This document shows positions 9,173-19,280 of a stretch of DNA of 64,000 nt, one piece after another. The DNA is from an uncultured Bacteroidia bacterium (GTDB lineage Bacteria; Bacteroidota; Bacteroidia; Bacteroidales; UBA932), in the NCBI GenBank assembly GCA_902790635.1, contig CADASN010000005.1, positions 31,986 through 95,985 on the forward strand. The letters run 5' to 3'. Made by a program: the position numbers and the translations under genes. How positions within the stretch are numbered: position 1 is the stretch's first letter; the number at the start of each line of letters is the position of its first letter. The notes under the pieces are model-generated. The model saw nothing but the letters and a program-made list of their open reading frames with translations. It was not told the DNA's origin and ran no database searches.

Positions 9173-12100
9173 TTAGAAGGTGAGGTTGATTCCGAAGAGA
9201 TAGTTGCGGGTGTTCGGCGTGTTCGTACCGACCACTTTCTGCCGATAGAGATAGCCTGCGGAGGCCTGGAAGCTGCCGTCGTTACCCCGGGCGTTGGGCT
9301 CGGGATCGAGGCCGGTCTCGCGGTGGAAGGCGGAGAAGAGCACGAAGGGATTCTGTGCTGTGGCATAGACGCGGAGCCGGTCGATGCCTGCGCGCCGCAG
9401 GGCGGGAATCTTGTCAAAATTGTAGCCGAGGGTGATCGTGCCGATCTTCAGGAAAGAGCCGTTGAAATAGGCCAGCGTGGAGCCGTAGAGCGGGTTGTCG
9501 TTGCTGTTGAGTCCACCCGGACGCGGGTAGCGGGCTCCGGTGTTGGATTCGGTCCAGTAGTCCACCTGGATCTGGCCGCGACGGCCGGTCAGCATGTTGA
9601 GATAACCGCTGGAGCCGTGCAGGGTGGAGATCAGGATGCCGCCGGCTTGGAAATTGCCGAGGACGGTGAGATCCCAGTTCCTGTACTGGAGACGGGTGTT
9701 GAAGCCGCCGAGGAACTTCGGATCGGCGTTGATCGGCACCTGGTCGTTGCTGTCGATAGCGCGGACCGGCTTGCCGTCGGCACCGTACTCGCCGTGGTAT
9801 TTGACCTTGATGTCGCCAGGTGTCGCACCCGGCTGGAGAATATTCATCAGGGCCTCTTCGCCTTTCTGCCACAGACCGTCGTATTCATAGTCATACAGAC
9901 AGTTGATCGGCATGCCGACAAACCAGCGGTTGCCGCGGTCCTCTGTCTGGCCGGATGCCAGGGAGACCAGTTTGTTGCGGTTCGCATAGATGTTGATGCC
10001 GGCTTCCCACCGCCAGTCGCGGGTGTCGATGATCGTACCGTTGAGGGAGAACTCGATACCGCGGTTCTGCGTGCTGCCGATGTTCGCGGTATAGCTGCCC
10101 ACACCCGCGGTGGAGGGGAGGTTCAGGTTGAGCAGGATGTCATGCGTGCTCTGCATATAGTACTCGAGGGTACCGCTCAGGCGGCCTGAGAACAGGCCGA
10201 AGTCGAGACCGAAGTTCCAGGTGTTGGAGTACTCCCAGCCCAGGTCGCTGTTGGGCAGGGTGGATACATAATAACCCGTGGCATAGCTGTCGCCGAAGTT
10301 GTAGGGACGCGTGCCGAGGGAACCGAGGGTCTGGTACGGGTTGATGGCCTGGTTGGAGGTCTCGCCGTAGCCGGCGCGGAACTTCAACTCATCCAGCCAG
10401 CCGCGGGTGTTCTCCATGAAGGCCTCGTTGTGGATGTTCCAGCCGAGGGAAACGGCCGGATAGGTATGCCACTGGTGGCCTTTGGCCAGGCGGGAAGAGG
10501 CATCGGAGCGGACCGCCGCGGAAAGCATGTACCGGTCGGCGTAGCTGTACATCACGCGGGCCATGTAGGAAATGAGGCCGGCCTGCCAATAATTGGCGGC
10601 GTTGGGGCTCACCGTGATGTCCTCGGCGAGGGCCTGGCCGATGTTGTAGTACAGGAACTGCTCATTGGGGATGTTGCGGGCGGACATGCCGTTCTGTGTG
10701 TAGGTGGTCTGCTCGGCGGAGAACATCGCAACCGCGTTGACATGGTGCTTCTCCGCGAAGGTCCTGTCATAGGAGAGCAGGCTCTCCACCGTCCAGTTCT
10801 TGGTGTCATTCTGGCTGATGGAAGCGGTATTGGGATTGGCGACGTTGAAGCTGTTCACGCCTTTTCCCGTGAAGTTGCCGCTCTTGTTGGTGCGATAGTT
10901 GGCGCCGACCGTCTCCTTGAACGACAAGCCCTCGATCCACGGGGCTTTCACTTCGACGTACGCCGTGTTGTAGGAGCCGAAGCCGGAATTCTCGCTGACC
11001 CAGCGGTCGGAGTATTCTTCGATATTCCTGCGGGTCGGGATCCACACGTCATCCAGCGGCATGCTGGCCCGTACCAGCCAGGAACCGTCATTTGCCTTGG
11101 GATTCAGGATCGGGGTCAGCTGCAGGATGCCGTAGAGACCGAGCTGATTGCCGTGGGAAGTGTTGTAGTTGGTATTGGTGGAGAAGCCGACCTTGAGCCA
11201 GTCGGTGATATTCTGGTCGTGGCTGCCGCTCAGGGAGATGCGGTCATAATACTGCGTAGGGACGACCGCTTCATCCTTATAATAGGAGACCCCGAAACGG
11301 TAGCTGCCTTTCATCGTACCGCCGACCACGCTCAGTTCATGGTTGCGGGTGATACCGGTCCGGTAGAACAGATCCTGCCAGTCCGTATCGAGGCTCTCGT
11401 CCTCGTAGCCTTGCTTGGTGGTGAACTTGCCGGCCAGGTTGCGCATCTTGACATACTCTGCGCCATGCATCATCGGATACTTGATCGCCTTCTTGAAAGC
11501 GATATAGTTGTTGAAACTCACCTTCGGGGCCTGTCCGGAGACGCCTTTGTATGTCGTGATCAGGATGACGCCGTTCGCGCCCCGGGAGCCGTAGATCGCC
11601 GTTGAGGAAGCATCCTTGAGGATATCCATGCTCTTGATGTCTCCGGTGGCAATGTCGGAGAGGGAGCCCATGAAAGGCACACCGTCAAGCACGATGAGCG
11701 GATCGTTGGAAGCGGACAGGGACCGGTCGCCGCGGATCCGGATCTCCAGGCTGGAACCCGGGCGGGAAGAGGTCTGGGACATCTGCACACCGGCGACACG
11801 GCCGTTCAGGGAGCGGGTGAAGTCGCCGGCAGCCACCTCGCGGAGGTTGTCTCCGCCCATCGAAGCGATGGAACCGGTGACATCCGTCTTGCGGGCGGTA
11901 CCGTAACCGATCACGACGATGGCGTCCAGCGCCTGTGCATCATCGCTGAGGACGATATCGATCTGCGTGCGTCCCTGCACGGGGATACGCTGCGTCGTGT
12001 ATCCCATACACGAGACCTCGAGGGTCGCGGAAGGGCTGATCTGGAGGGAATAGGTACCATCGACGCCGGTGACGGCGCCGACCGTGGAGTTCAAGACCAT

Positions 12101-12238
12101 CACGGCTGCTCCGATGACAGTCTCTCCGCTCTGGTCCGTGACCGTACCGCGGACGGTGATGTTCTGTGCATGGGCAAAGAACGGGACCGTCAGGCAAAGG
12201 GCCGCGAGGGCGAGCGCTTTTTTAAGGTTTAATTGCAT
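9173..12238 (-). CDS. SusC/RagA-type TonB-dependent outer-membrane transporter
   Basis: I choose the ATG at 12238, which starts a signal peptide (MQLNLKKALALAALCLTVPFFAHA); an upstream in-frame start adds 19 residues without signal character. The product is 1021 residues. After cleavage comes a carboxypeptidase-regulatory-like domain (VRGTVTDQSGETVIGA), then a plug domain with a TonB-box-like region (ALDAIVVIGYGTARK) and the SusC signature SSTAIYGSRGANGVILITT, then a 22-strand-type barrel ending in YLFGINLTF. With SusD it imports oligosaccharides, energised by TonB/ExbBD. Confidence 0.97.
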   Translation of the reverse strand: MQLNLKKALALAALCLTVPFFAHAQNITVRGTVTDQSGETVIGAAVMVLNSTVGAVTGVDGTYSLQISPSATLEVSCMGYTTQRIPVQGRTQIDIVLSDDAQALDAIVVIGYGTARKTDVTGSIASMGGDNLREVAAGDFTRSLNGRVAGVQMSQTSSRPGSSLEIRIRGDRSLSASNDPLIVLDGVPFMGSLSDIATGDIKSMDILKDASSTAIYGSRGANGVILITTYKGVSGQAPKVSFNNYIAFKKAIKYPMMHGAEYVKMRNLAGKFTTKQGYEDESLDTDWQDLFYRTGITRNHELSVVGGTMKGSYRFGVSYYKDEAVVPTQYYDRISLSGSHDQNITDWLKVGFSTNTNYNTSHGNQLGLYGILQLTPILNPKANDGSWLVRASMPLDDVWIPTRRNIEEYSDRWVSENSGFGSYNTAYVEVKAPWIEGLSFKETVGANYRTNKSGNFTGKGVNSFNVANPNTASISQNDTKNWTVESLLSYDRTFAEKHHVNAVAMFSAEQTTYTQNGMSARNIPNEQFLYYNIGQALAEDITVSPNAANYWQAGLISYMARVMYSYADRYMLSAAVRSDASSRLAKGHQWHTYPAVSLGWNIHNEAFMENTRGWLDELKFRAGYGETSNQAINPYQTLGSLGTRPYNFGDSYATGYYVSTLPNSDLGWEYSNTWNFGLDFGLFSGRLSGTLEYYMQSTHDILLNLNLPSTAGVGSYTANIGSTQNRGIEFSLNGTIIDTRDWRWEAGINIYANRNKLVSLASGQTEDRGNRWFVGMPINCLYDYEYDGLWQKGEEALMNILQPGATPGDIKVKYHGEYGADGKPVRAIDSNDQVPINADPKFLGGFNTRLQYRNWDLTVLGNFQAGGILISTLHGSSGYLNMLTGRRGQIQVDYWTESNTGARYPRPGGLNSNDNPLYGSTLAYFNGSFLKIGTITLGYNFDKIPALRRAGIDRLRVYATAQNPFVLFSAFHRETGLDPEPNARGNDGSFQASAGYLYRQKVVGTNTPNTRNYLFGINLTF

Positions 12239-12385
12239 AGTGTGATTTGTATTGGGTTGAACATTTTGCCGGGTTTGAGCGGGTTTCCAACGCAATATTA
12301 TGGGTTTTTCAGACGGTCCCGAGCCGGCCCTGATACAGAAGTTATAAATTTTGTAACATGGTGTTTTTTACTTAAAACTAATTTG

Positions 12386-12393
12386 TACTTTTG
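12386..12393 (+). promoter_or_regulatory. -7 box TACTTTTG upstream of the hybrid regulator
   Basis: TAnnTTTG match 18 nt before the regulator start. It sits inside an inverted repeat, TTTGTAC (12382-12388) and GTACCAAA (12393-12400), that could be an operator. The -33 position is T-rich but not a clear TTTG. Confidence 0.5.
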
Positions 12394-12411
12394 TACCAAA
12401 TCGATTTAAAA

Positions 12412-15400
12412 ATGAGAACACGGCCTGTTTTGACCTTTCTATTTCTCCTGTTGTCGGTCCTGGGAGCGAACGCCCAGGTCGCCCGCTTATATACCTCGGA
12501 GAACGGCTTGATCAACTCGCAAATCAACCGCTTCGCCCAGGACAGCAGGGGATATATCTGGATTTGTTCGGAAGGCGGACTCACGCGCTTCGACGGCATG
12601 CGCTTCGAGACCTTCCAGCACGACAGGGAGAACACGCAGTCCCTGCCGAGCGATTCGGTGCACGACTTCCTGGAAGATTCCCACGGGACCAAGTGGGTGG
12701 GAACGGCGTCCGGACTCGCCGTTTTCGAGTCGGACTACAACCGCTTTCAGCTGTATGACCTGCAGGATGCCCGCCGCGAGAACTCGAACCAATATATCAG
12801 CCGCATCCTGGAAGTGCCGGACCGCGGGCAGGGGAGCAAGCTGTTCGTCTGCACCGGCGGATATGGCATCTATGTGATCGATCCCGACACCCGGGAGCTG
12901 CTGAACGACAAGCGGGAGCAGATCTACAAGCACCTGAGCTCCGAATATGTCGCCTGGATGCACGCGGACGCGGAAAGGCACCTGTGGATCGTCCCGGAAG
13001 GAAATGAGCCGATGACCATCCTGGATGTGGACACGCTGGAACCCGCCGGCGATATCGTCTGGGATCCGGACCTGTTCGCCGAACGCGCCCGCATCCATCC
13101 GACGGCCATAGCGGAAGACCCGGTCACGCACGACCTGCTCATCGGGACGACTTCCCACGGACTGCTCCATTATGAAGCCCCGGGAAAATATCTCCACCGC
13201 GCCCGGGGAGTCCGGACGACGGACACCGCCATCTCGTCCGCGATCTTCAACACACAGTCCGCACAACAGGATAACCGGACCTACCTGCTGGGAAGTGAAA
13301 ACGGCGGCCTGTTGGAACTGGACCTCTATAATGGTACCATCCGCCCGGCCCGCCTGCCCTCCCTCAGGCAGCCGGCAGAGAACTGGAAAGCCATGACCAT
13401 GTTCCAGGACAAGCAGGGTAACCTCTGGCTCGGACTCTACCAGACCGGCGTGCTGGTGTCACCGAGTTCGATGTTCGGCTTCTCCTACCTGGGCTTCAAC
13501 AGCCGTGGGATCCCGGGAAGCAACAGCGCCTGCGTCATGTCCATCTATGAAAACGGAGACCGGCTCTGGGTCGCAACGGACGGAGCGGGACTCTTCTGCC
13601 AGGAGGGGCAGCGGATGGTACGCAACTACACCCGGGAGAACTCCGCGCTCACCAACAACGCCATCATGGCCGTCAGGGGCGACAAGCACGGGACCCTCTG
13701 GATCGGTACGTACCTGGACGGACTGTTCTATCTGGACCCCCAGGGCGTCATGCACAAGTTTACAGGAAACATCGGCACCGAACGCATCCGTTCCCTGGCT
13801 TACGACGCCACGCGGGATCTTCTCTACGTGGGCAGCTATGGCGCAGGGCTCATCCTGGTCGATGCCGGAACCCGGAGCATTTCCGGCCAGGTAGTCAATG
13901 AAGACAACCGCTGGGTCAGCGCGCTGCATGTAGCAGACAACGGACGGCTCTGGGTCGGAACATACAACGGCCCCAAATGCTATGATCCGGCATCCGGGCA
14001 ACTGCATCCTTTTCAAATACAAGACGGGCCGCCGCTCAGAATCTACGCGATCAGCAGCCTCCCGGACGGCACCTTGTGGTTCGGCACCGGAGACGGCGTC
14101 TTCTGTGTTGACGGCGACGGAAACCTGATCCGGCAATATACGGAAAAGGACGGGCTGGCCAACAATGTCATCCGGGACATCCTCCGGACCGACTCCGGAG
14201 AGATCTGGTGCTCGACGGCCGTCGGACTCTCCCGGATTGTCCCCAGGACGGGAAATATCACCAGCTATCACGCAACGGACGGCCTCCAGGGCAATGAGTT
14301 CCGCTCCGGCGCAGCGTTTCGTTCTCCCTCAGGAAGACTATACTTCGGCGGGACCTCCGGCGTGACGGCCTTCTCGCCGCTGCTGGTGGACAGCGGTTCG
14401 CATAAAGTGCCGCAGGTTTCCCTCTCCAAACTGACCCAGATGGACAAGGAAATCTCGTTCGACCCCACACCGGGCAGCGTCAACCTGATCGACAAGCACA
14501 TCTCGGAAGCGACCAGCATCGAGATTCCGAACTCCGTGAATCTGTTCTCCGTGGAATTCTCCGTCCCGGAATACACCAATCCGCACCGGATCGTCTACGC
14601 CTACCGCCTGCGGGGTTTCGACTCCGACTGGAAGACAGTCCCGGGAGACCTGCATATGGCAACCTATACGAACGTGTCCCCGGGGCACTATCAATTGGAG
14701 GTGAAGGCCTATTTCGACGGGACGCCGGACGACTTCTCCCAGCATTCCGTCCAGGTGCATGTAGAGCCGCCCTGGTACCGCAAGGGCATCGCCTATTTCT
14801 TCTATGTACTGCTGCTCGGCTCTCTCAGCTACCTGATCTGGAAAAGCACGCGGGAACGCCGCAAACGCGCTGCAGACAAGCAGGACGCCGAACTGAAAGA
14901 ACTTCGCCTGGGCCTGTTCACCAACCTGACTCATGAGATCCGCACGCCGCTGACCCTCGTGATGGGGCCGCTCCGCTCCCTGCGGGAGGCGGAACAGGAC
15001 CCGGGGCGCAAGGACACCTACAACCTGATGTATCGCAACTGCCTCAGGATCAACAGACTGGTCAACCAGCTGATGGATATCCGAAAGATTGATGCAGGCC
15101 AGATGCCGATGCATTTCCGCCAGACGGACCTCATCTACTTCATCCAGGACATCATGCAGTCCTTCCAGGGGCTTGCCCAGACCCGGCAGATTGACTTCAT
15201 GCTGAACACGGCCCACGACGAAGAGCTTCTCTGGATCGACCAGGGCAACTTCGACAAGATCCTGTACAATCTGCTCTCCAACGCATTCAAACACACGCCC
15301 GAAGGCGGAATCGTCCGCGTATCCGTCACTGCACCCGAAGCGAACCGGGGCGAACTGGATCCGACCATCGGAGAATACGTCGCCATCGAAATCTTCAACT

Positions 15401-16533
15401 CCGGAAGCCGGATCGAGGAGGACTACATCAGCCGCGTCTTCGAACGCTTCGTGCAGGCGGATCCATACGATGCCAACACGGGCTCGGGCGTCGGGCTGAA
15501 CCTGGCCAAACTCCTGGTCGAGCTGCATCACGGCCAGATCAGCGTCAGGAATCTCGATGACGGAGTCGCCTTCCAGGTGCTCGTCCCGGTCGGGAACCTC
15601 CATCTGTCGGAAGAGGAGCTCTCCATCACCACGCACTACAAAGACTTGTATGTCAAGGGCTCCGACATTCGGACCGACAGCCACGAAGACGAAGTTTTCG
15701 CCCAGCGGAAGAGCGGCGAAGAGCGGGCAGTCAAGACGAAGAAAAACCTCATCCTGGTCGAAGACGACGCCGAAGCCCGGGAATACCTGCGCACGCTGCT
15801 GCACACCCACTACAACGTCACCGTCTGTCCGGACGCCCGGAGCGCGTGGCCGCTGATCACCACGACCATGCCCGACGCCGTGCTCACCGACCTGGTGATG
15901 CCGGGCATGAGCGGCACGGAACTCTGCGCCAGGATCCGGCAGAACCCGGGCACCAACCACATCCCCGTGCTGATCCTGACCGGACAGAACGGAGAACAGG
16001 AGGAGCAGCAGGCCAGCGACAGCGGTGCGGACAAATTCCTCTCGAAACCCATCTCCGTCGACCTGCTGCTCAGCAGCATCGCCCAAGTCATTTCAACCCG
16101 CGAGACGGTGAAAGGCAAGTTCGGCGCCGCCATGGAATACGACTATTCCGGCATCAAAATGAACTCCGCAGACGAGAAATTGCTCCGTCGTATCGTGGAA
16201 AGCATCCAAAACCACCTGGAAGATCCCGATTTCGACGTAACCGCTCTCTGCCAGGACGTCGGAATCAGCCGCGTCCACCTCAACCGGAAGCTCAAAGAGA
16301 ACGGAAACGTCCCGCCGAGCGTGCTGATCAAGTCTTTCCGGATGAAACAGGCCGCGTACCTGCTCGTCAACAACAAGGTCAACGTCTCGGAAGTCGCCTA
16401 CCGGGTGGGCTTCGCATCCCATTCCTACTTCTCCAGTTCGTTCCGCGAGTTCTTCGGCATGACGCCCCGGGAATTCGTAGCGAACTACCAGGGCAAGCCC
16501 GGCAACGAGACACTGAACAAACTTTTCGAATAG
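12412..16533 (+). CDS. Hybrid two-component system regulator (HTCS) of the xylan locus
   Basis: 1373 residues from the ATG at 12412, which begins a signal peptide. Domains in order: periplasmic Reg_prop beta-propeller repeats (about 25-700, for example GYIWICSEGGLTRFDG), a Y_Y_Y domain (about 710-785), one transmembrane helix (about 790-808), histidine kinase with phospho-acceptor H841 (LTHEIRTPLT), ATPase domain (NLLSNAFKHTPEGG), receiver with D1160 (LTDLVMPGMSG), and C-terminal AraC-type HTH (VSEVAYRVGFASHSYFSSSFREFFG). It should sense a xylan-derived oligosaccharide in the periplasm and activate the divergent susCD block and the downstream GH115 block. Ligand is inferred from neighbours. 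Confidence 0.96.
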   Translation: MRTRPVLTFLFLLLSVLGANAQVARLYTSENGLINSQINRFAQDSRGYIWICSEGGLTRFDGMRFETFQHDRENTQSLPSDSVHDFLEDSHGTKWVGTASGLAVFESDYNRFQLYDLQDARRENSNQYISRILEVPDRGQGSKLFVCTGGYGIYVIDPDTRELLNDKREQIYKHLSSEYVAWMHADAERHLWIVPEGNEPMTILDVDTLEPAGDIVWDPDLFAERARIHPTAIAEDPVTHDLLIGTTSHGLLHYEAPGKYLHRARGVRTTDTAISSAIFNTQSAQQDNRTYLLGSENGGLLELDLYNGTIRPARLPSLRQPAENWKAMTMFQDKQGNLWLGLYQTGVLVSPSSMFGFSYLGFNSRGIPGSNSACVMSIYENGDRLWVATDGAGLFCQEGQRMVRNYTRENSALTNNAIMAVRGDKHGTLWIGTYLDGLFYLDPQGVMHKFTGNIGTERIRSLAYDATRDLLYVGSYGAGLILVDAGTRSISGQVVNEDNRWVSALHVADNGRLWVGTYNGPKCYDPASGQLHPFQIQDGPPLRIYAISSLPDGTLWFGTGDGVFCVDGDGNLIRQYTEKDGLANNVIRDILRTDSGEIWCSTAVGLSRIVPRTGNITSYHATDGLQGNEFRSGAAFRSPSGRLYFGGTSGVTAFSPLLVDSGSHKVPQVSLSKLTQMDKEISFDPTPGSVNLIDKHISEATSIEIPNSVNLFSVEFSVPEYTNPHRIVYAYRLRGFDSDWKTVPGDLHMATYTNVSPGHYQLEVKAYFDGTPDDFSQHSVQVHVEPPWYRKGIAYFFYVLLLGSLSYLIWKSTRERRKRAADKQDAELKELRLGLFTNLTHEIRTPLTLVMGPLRSLREAEQDPGRKDTYNLMYRNCLRINRLVNQLMDIRKIDAGQMPMHFRQTDLIYFIQDIMQSFQGLAQTRQIDFMLNTAHDEELLWIDQGNFDKILYNLLSNAFKHTPEGGIVRVSVTAPEANRGELDPTIGEYVAIEIFNSGSRIEEDYISRVFERFVQADPYDANTGSGVGLNLAKLLVELHHGQISVRNLDDGVAFQVLVPVGNLHLSEEELSITTHYKDLYVKGSDIRTDSHEDEVFAQRKSGEERAVKTKKNLILVEDDAEAREYLRTLLHTHYNVTVCPDARSAWPLITTTMPDAVLTDLVMPGMSGTELCARIRQNPGTNHIPVLILTGQNGEQEEQQASDSGADKFLSKPISVDLLLSSIAQVISTRETVKGKFGAAMEYDYSGIKMNSADEKLLRRIVESIQNHLEDPDFDVTALCQDVGISRVHLNRKLKENGNVPPSVLIKSFRMKQAAYLLVNNKVNVSEVAYRVGFASHSYFSSSFREFFGMTPREFVANYQGKPGNETLNKLFE

Positions 16534-16565
16534 TTTTTGACCAGACCTGTTACATATTTGACACT

Positions 16566-16589
16566 GTTTGGTTCTAAAATGGAACAAAC
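16566..16589. repeat. Imperfect inverted repeat upstream of GH115
   Basis: GTTTGGTTC (16566-16574) faces GAACAAAC (16582-16589) with one bulged base and a 7-bp spacer. It lies 17 bp upstream of the GH115 -7 box, a plausible operator position for the HTCS protein. Function is inferred. Confidence 0.4.
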
Positions 16590-16605
16590 TCGATAAGGGA
16601 TTTCA

Positions 16606-16613
16606 TACATTTG
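16606..16613 (+). promoter_or_regulatory. -7 box TACATTTG of the GH115 operon
   Basis: TAnnTTTG match 28 nt before the GH115 start, in an otherwise AT-rich 108-bp gap. The -33 element is not clear, as is usual for activator-dependent promoters. Confidence 0.6.
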
Positions 16614-16641
16614 CAAAGACGTACCAAAACCCTACCCGATT

Positions 16642-19188
16642 ATGTTAGTTCGCAAAACCCTTTTCCTGTCCGGATTGCTCACCGCAGCGCTTCTCGTCTG
16701 CCAGCCGGCAGCCGGCATCGACTTCCCGGGCATCACCGAAACCAGCACCGCCGCAGACCGTTTCCCGCTCATCGAGCGCGGTGTCCCGGCAGCCGTGATC
16801 ACAGACCCCCGAGATGCGAAGGGGGTCCTTTTGGCCGCAACGAACCTGCGTTCCGATTTCGCTCGCGTCTGCGGTACGCCCGCCCCGGACACGGGTGCGT
16901 GCGCCATCCTGGCCGGCACCCTGGACAGCCCGCTCATCCAGGGACTCGCCGCACAGGGCTTCATCGATCTCTCCGTGCTCCAAGGACAATACGAGAGTTA
17001 TTTCATTTCCATTCCCGACCGTACGGTGCCGGGCTATGACCGCGCCCTGATTATCGCAGGCGCGGATATGCGCGGCACCATTTACGGTCTTTACGAGATC
17101 TCCGAGCAGCTTGGCGTCTCTCCCTGGTACTACTGGGCGGACGTGCCGGTGCGGCATCAGGAGGAGCTCTCGATGGCGGCCGGGACTTACGTCGCGCCGC
17201 AACCGGCGGTCCGATACCGCGGTATCTTCCTCAACGACGAAGCTCCCTGCCTGACGACCTGGGTGAAGAACACCTTCGGGACCGAACGCGGAGACCACCG
17301 TTTCTACGCCCGGGTCTTCGAGCTCCTGCTGCGCCTGCGCGCCAATTTCCTCTGGCCCGCGATGTGGGACTGGGCTTTCTATGCCGATGACCCGGAGAAC
17401 AGCCGTACCGCCGACGAGATGGGCATCATCATCGGCACCTCGCACCACGAACCAATGGCACGGAACCACCAGGAGTGGGTCCGCCGTCGCGGTTCCGACG
17501 GTCCCTGGGACTACACGGCCAACCGCAAGGTCCTGGACCGCTTCTTCACGGAAGGCATGCAGCGGGCCAAGGACACCGAAGACCTGATCACCATCGGCAT
17601 GCGGGGCGACGGAGATGCCGCCCTGGGCAAGGAAGGAGAAGAAGCGAAATACATCCAGCTCCTGGAATCCATCATCAAGAACCAGCGCAAGATCATCCGC
17701 AAGGTCACCGGACGCCCCGCCGAAGAGCGTCCCCAGGTCTGGGCGCTGTACAAGGAGGTACAACAATACTATGATCTCGGCCTGCGGGTGCCCGACGACG
17801 TGACCATCCTGCTCAGTGATGACAACTGGGGCGATGTCCGCAAGCTCCCGACCGCGGAAGAGCGCAAGCGCAAAGGCGGCTGGGGCATCTATTACCATGT
17901 TGACTACGTAGGCGCGCCGCGCAACTCCAAGTGGCTCAACATCACGCCGATCCAGAATATGTGGGAGCAACTCCAGCTGACCTGGGCCTACGGCGTGGAC
18001 AAGCTCTGGGTGCTGAATGTCGGCGACCTCAAACCGATGGAATATCCGATCGACCTTTTCCTCGCCATGGCCCGCCGGCCGGAAGCATTTTCAGCAGAGA
18101 ACCTGCTGGATCACACGCGCAGCTTCTGTGCGGCGGCCTTCGGCGAGGATCAGGCTGACGAAGCCGCCCGCATCCTGAACCTGTACAGCAAATACAGCGG
18201 ACGCACCACCGCCGAGATGATGGACCACAGCACCTATAACCTGTCCTCCGGCGAATTTCGCCGCGTCTGCGACGAATGGGTCCGGCTCGAAGCGGAGGCG
18301 CTGCGCCAGTTCCTGTCCCTTGCCCCGGAAGCCCGGGATGCCTACCGGCAGCTGATCCTCTTCCCGGTGCAGGCCCTGTCCAACCTCTACGAGATGTATT
18401 ACGCGCAGGCGATGAACCTTGACCTGGCGGCCAGGTCAGACCCAGCGGCAGACCGCTGGGCGGAGCGGGTGGAGCGCTGTTTTGCGCGCGACGCGTTCCT
18501 GATGCGGCAGTACAACAAGGAGATGTCCGGGGGCAAATGGGACGGGATGATGATCCAGAAGCACATCGGATACCGCTCCTGGAATGACAATTTCCCCGCT
18601 GACCGCCTGCCGGATGTGAAGCGCGTCGGTACGGTGGCGCCCGGCGGCTTCGCTTTCGCGGCGGATCCGCGCGGCTACACGTCCGTCGAGGCGGAGCATT
18701 ATTTCGCGGCGCAAGCCGCGGAAAGCGCGCAGTGGACCGTCATCGCGGACATGGGACGCACGCTCAGCGGCGTGGCCCTGATGCCCTATACCGTGCCGAC
18801 GGACGGTGCCGCCCTGCGCTACCGCATCGAATTGCCCGCGGACGTTTCGTCCGTCAAAATCCATGTGATCACCAAGTCCACCCTGGCTTTCAACAACACC
18901 GGACATCGCTACGAAGTGGTTCTCAACGGCCAGAAACAGGTCCAGCACTTCAACGCCCGCCTCAACGAGGACCCGGCCAACATCTATTCCGTCTATTACC
19001 CCACCGTCGCGCGCCGCGTGGTGGAAACGGTCTCGGAATTGCCGGCAAAAGGGGGCTGGACGGAGCTGGAACTGCGCCCGATGGACCCCGGAACCGTCTT
19101 CGAGAAGCTTGTAATCGATTATGGCGGATACGAAGCGCAATTCCTGTTCGGCGAAGAATCCCCGGCGGCACGCATGTGCGCTGAATGA
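16642..19188 (+). CDS. GH115 xylan alpha-glucuronidase
   Basis: 848 residues with a signal peptide (MLVRKTLFLSGLLTAALLVCQPAAG). An N-terminal domain (about 30-170) precedes the GH115 catalytic barrel, recognised from RYRGIFLNDEAP, LRANFLWPAMWDW and IIIGTSHHEPM. A C-terminal beta domain (about 660-845) contains AEHYFAAQAAESAQWTVI, a common GH115 C-terminal module. GH115 enzymes cleave 4-O-methyl-glucuronate from internal as well as terminal xylose residues, which complements the GH67 in the divergent operon. It is probably periplasmic or at the surface. It is first in an operon with the symporter and GH43. Confidence 0.95.
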   Translation: MLVRKTLFLSGLLTAALLVCQPAAGIDFPGITETSTAADRFPLIERGVPAAVITDPRDAKGVLLAATNLRSDFARVCGTPAPDTGACAILAGTLDSPLIQGLAAQGFIDLSVLQGQYESYFISIPDRTVPGYDRALIIAGADMRGTIYGLYEISEQLGVSPWYYWADVPVRHQEELSMAAGTYVAPQPAVRYRGIFLNDEAPCLTTWVKNTFGTERGDHRFYARVFELLLRLRANFLWPAMWDWAFYADDPENSRTADEMGIIIGTSHHEPMARNHQEWVRRRGSDGPWDYTANRKVLDRFFTEGMQRAKDTEDLITIGMRGDGDAALGKEGEEAKYIQLLESIIKNQRKIIRKVTGRPAEERPQVWALYKEVQQYYDLGLRVPDDVTILLSDDNWGDVRKLPTAEERKRKGGWGIYYHVDYVGAPRNSKWLNITPIQNMWEQLQLTWAYGVDKLWVLNVGDLKPMEYPIDLFLAMARRPEAFSAENLLDHTRSFCAAAFGEDQADEAARILNLYSKYSGRTTAEMMDHSTYNLSSGEFRRVCDEWVRLEAEALRQFLSLAPEARDAYRQLILFPVQALSNLYEMYYAQAMNLDLAARSDPAADRWAERVERCFARDAFLMRQYNKEMSGGKWDGMMIQKHIGYRSWNDNFPADRLPDVKRVGTVAPGGFAFAADPRGYTSVEAEHYFAAQAAESAQWTVIADMGRTLSGVALMPYTVPTDGAALRYRIELPADVSSVKIHVITKSTLAFNNTGHRYEVVLNGQKQVQHFNARLNEDPANIYSVYYPTVARRVVETVSELPAKGGWTELELRPMDPGTVFEKLVIDYGGYEAQFLFGEESPAARMCAE

Positions 19189-19212
19189 TTCTTGCCATCT
19201 TTTGAATCATTC
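19183..19212 (+). terminator. Hairpin between GH115 and the symporter gene
   Basis: GAATGATTC (19183-19191, containing the GH115 TGA stop) and GAATCATTC (19204-19212) form a perfect 9-bp stem with a 12-nt loop. No T-run follows, so it probably tunes or protects the GH115 mRNA end. Confidence 0.5.
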
Positions 19213-19239
19213 CCGGCAGGAGAGCAGCCGGATTCCACG

Positions 19240-19247
19240 TAAATTTG
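19240..19247 (+). promoter_or_regulatory. -7 box TAAATTTG before the symporter gene
   Basis: TAnnTTTG match 33 nt before the symporter start, just after the hairpin. It suggests an internal promoter giving the transporter and GH43 genes separate expression. Confidence 0.5.
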
Positions 19248-19280
19248 TTATCCTCAGACACTAATAACAAAACATAACCT

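Noticed and set aside
14338-16086. 582-residue minus-strand open frame opposite the HTCS kinase region
   Set aside because: The plus-strand frame carries all kinase, receiver and AraC motifs. The antisense product shows only composition-driven Val/Gly/Asp runs.
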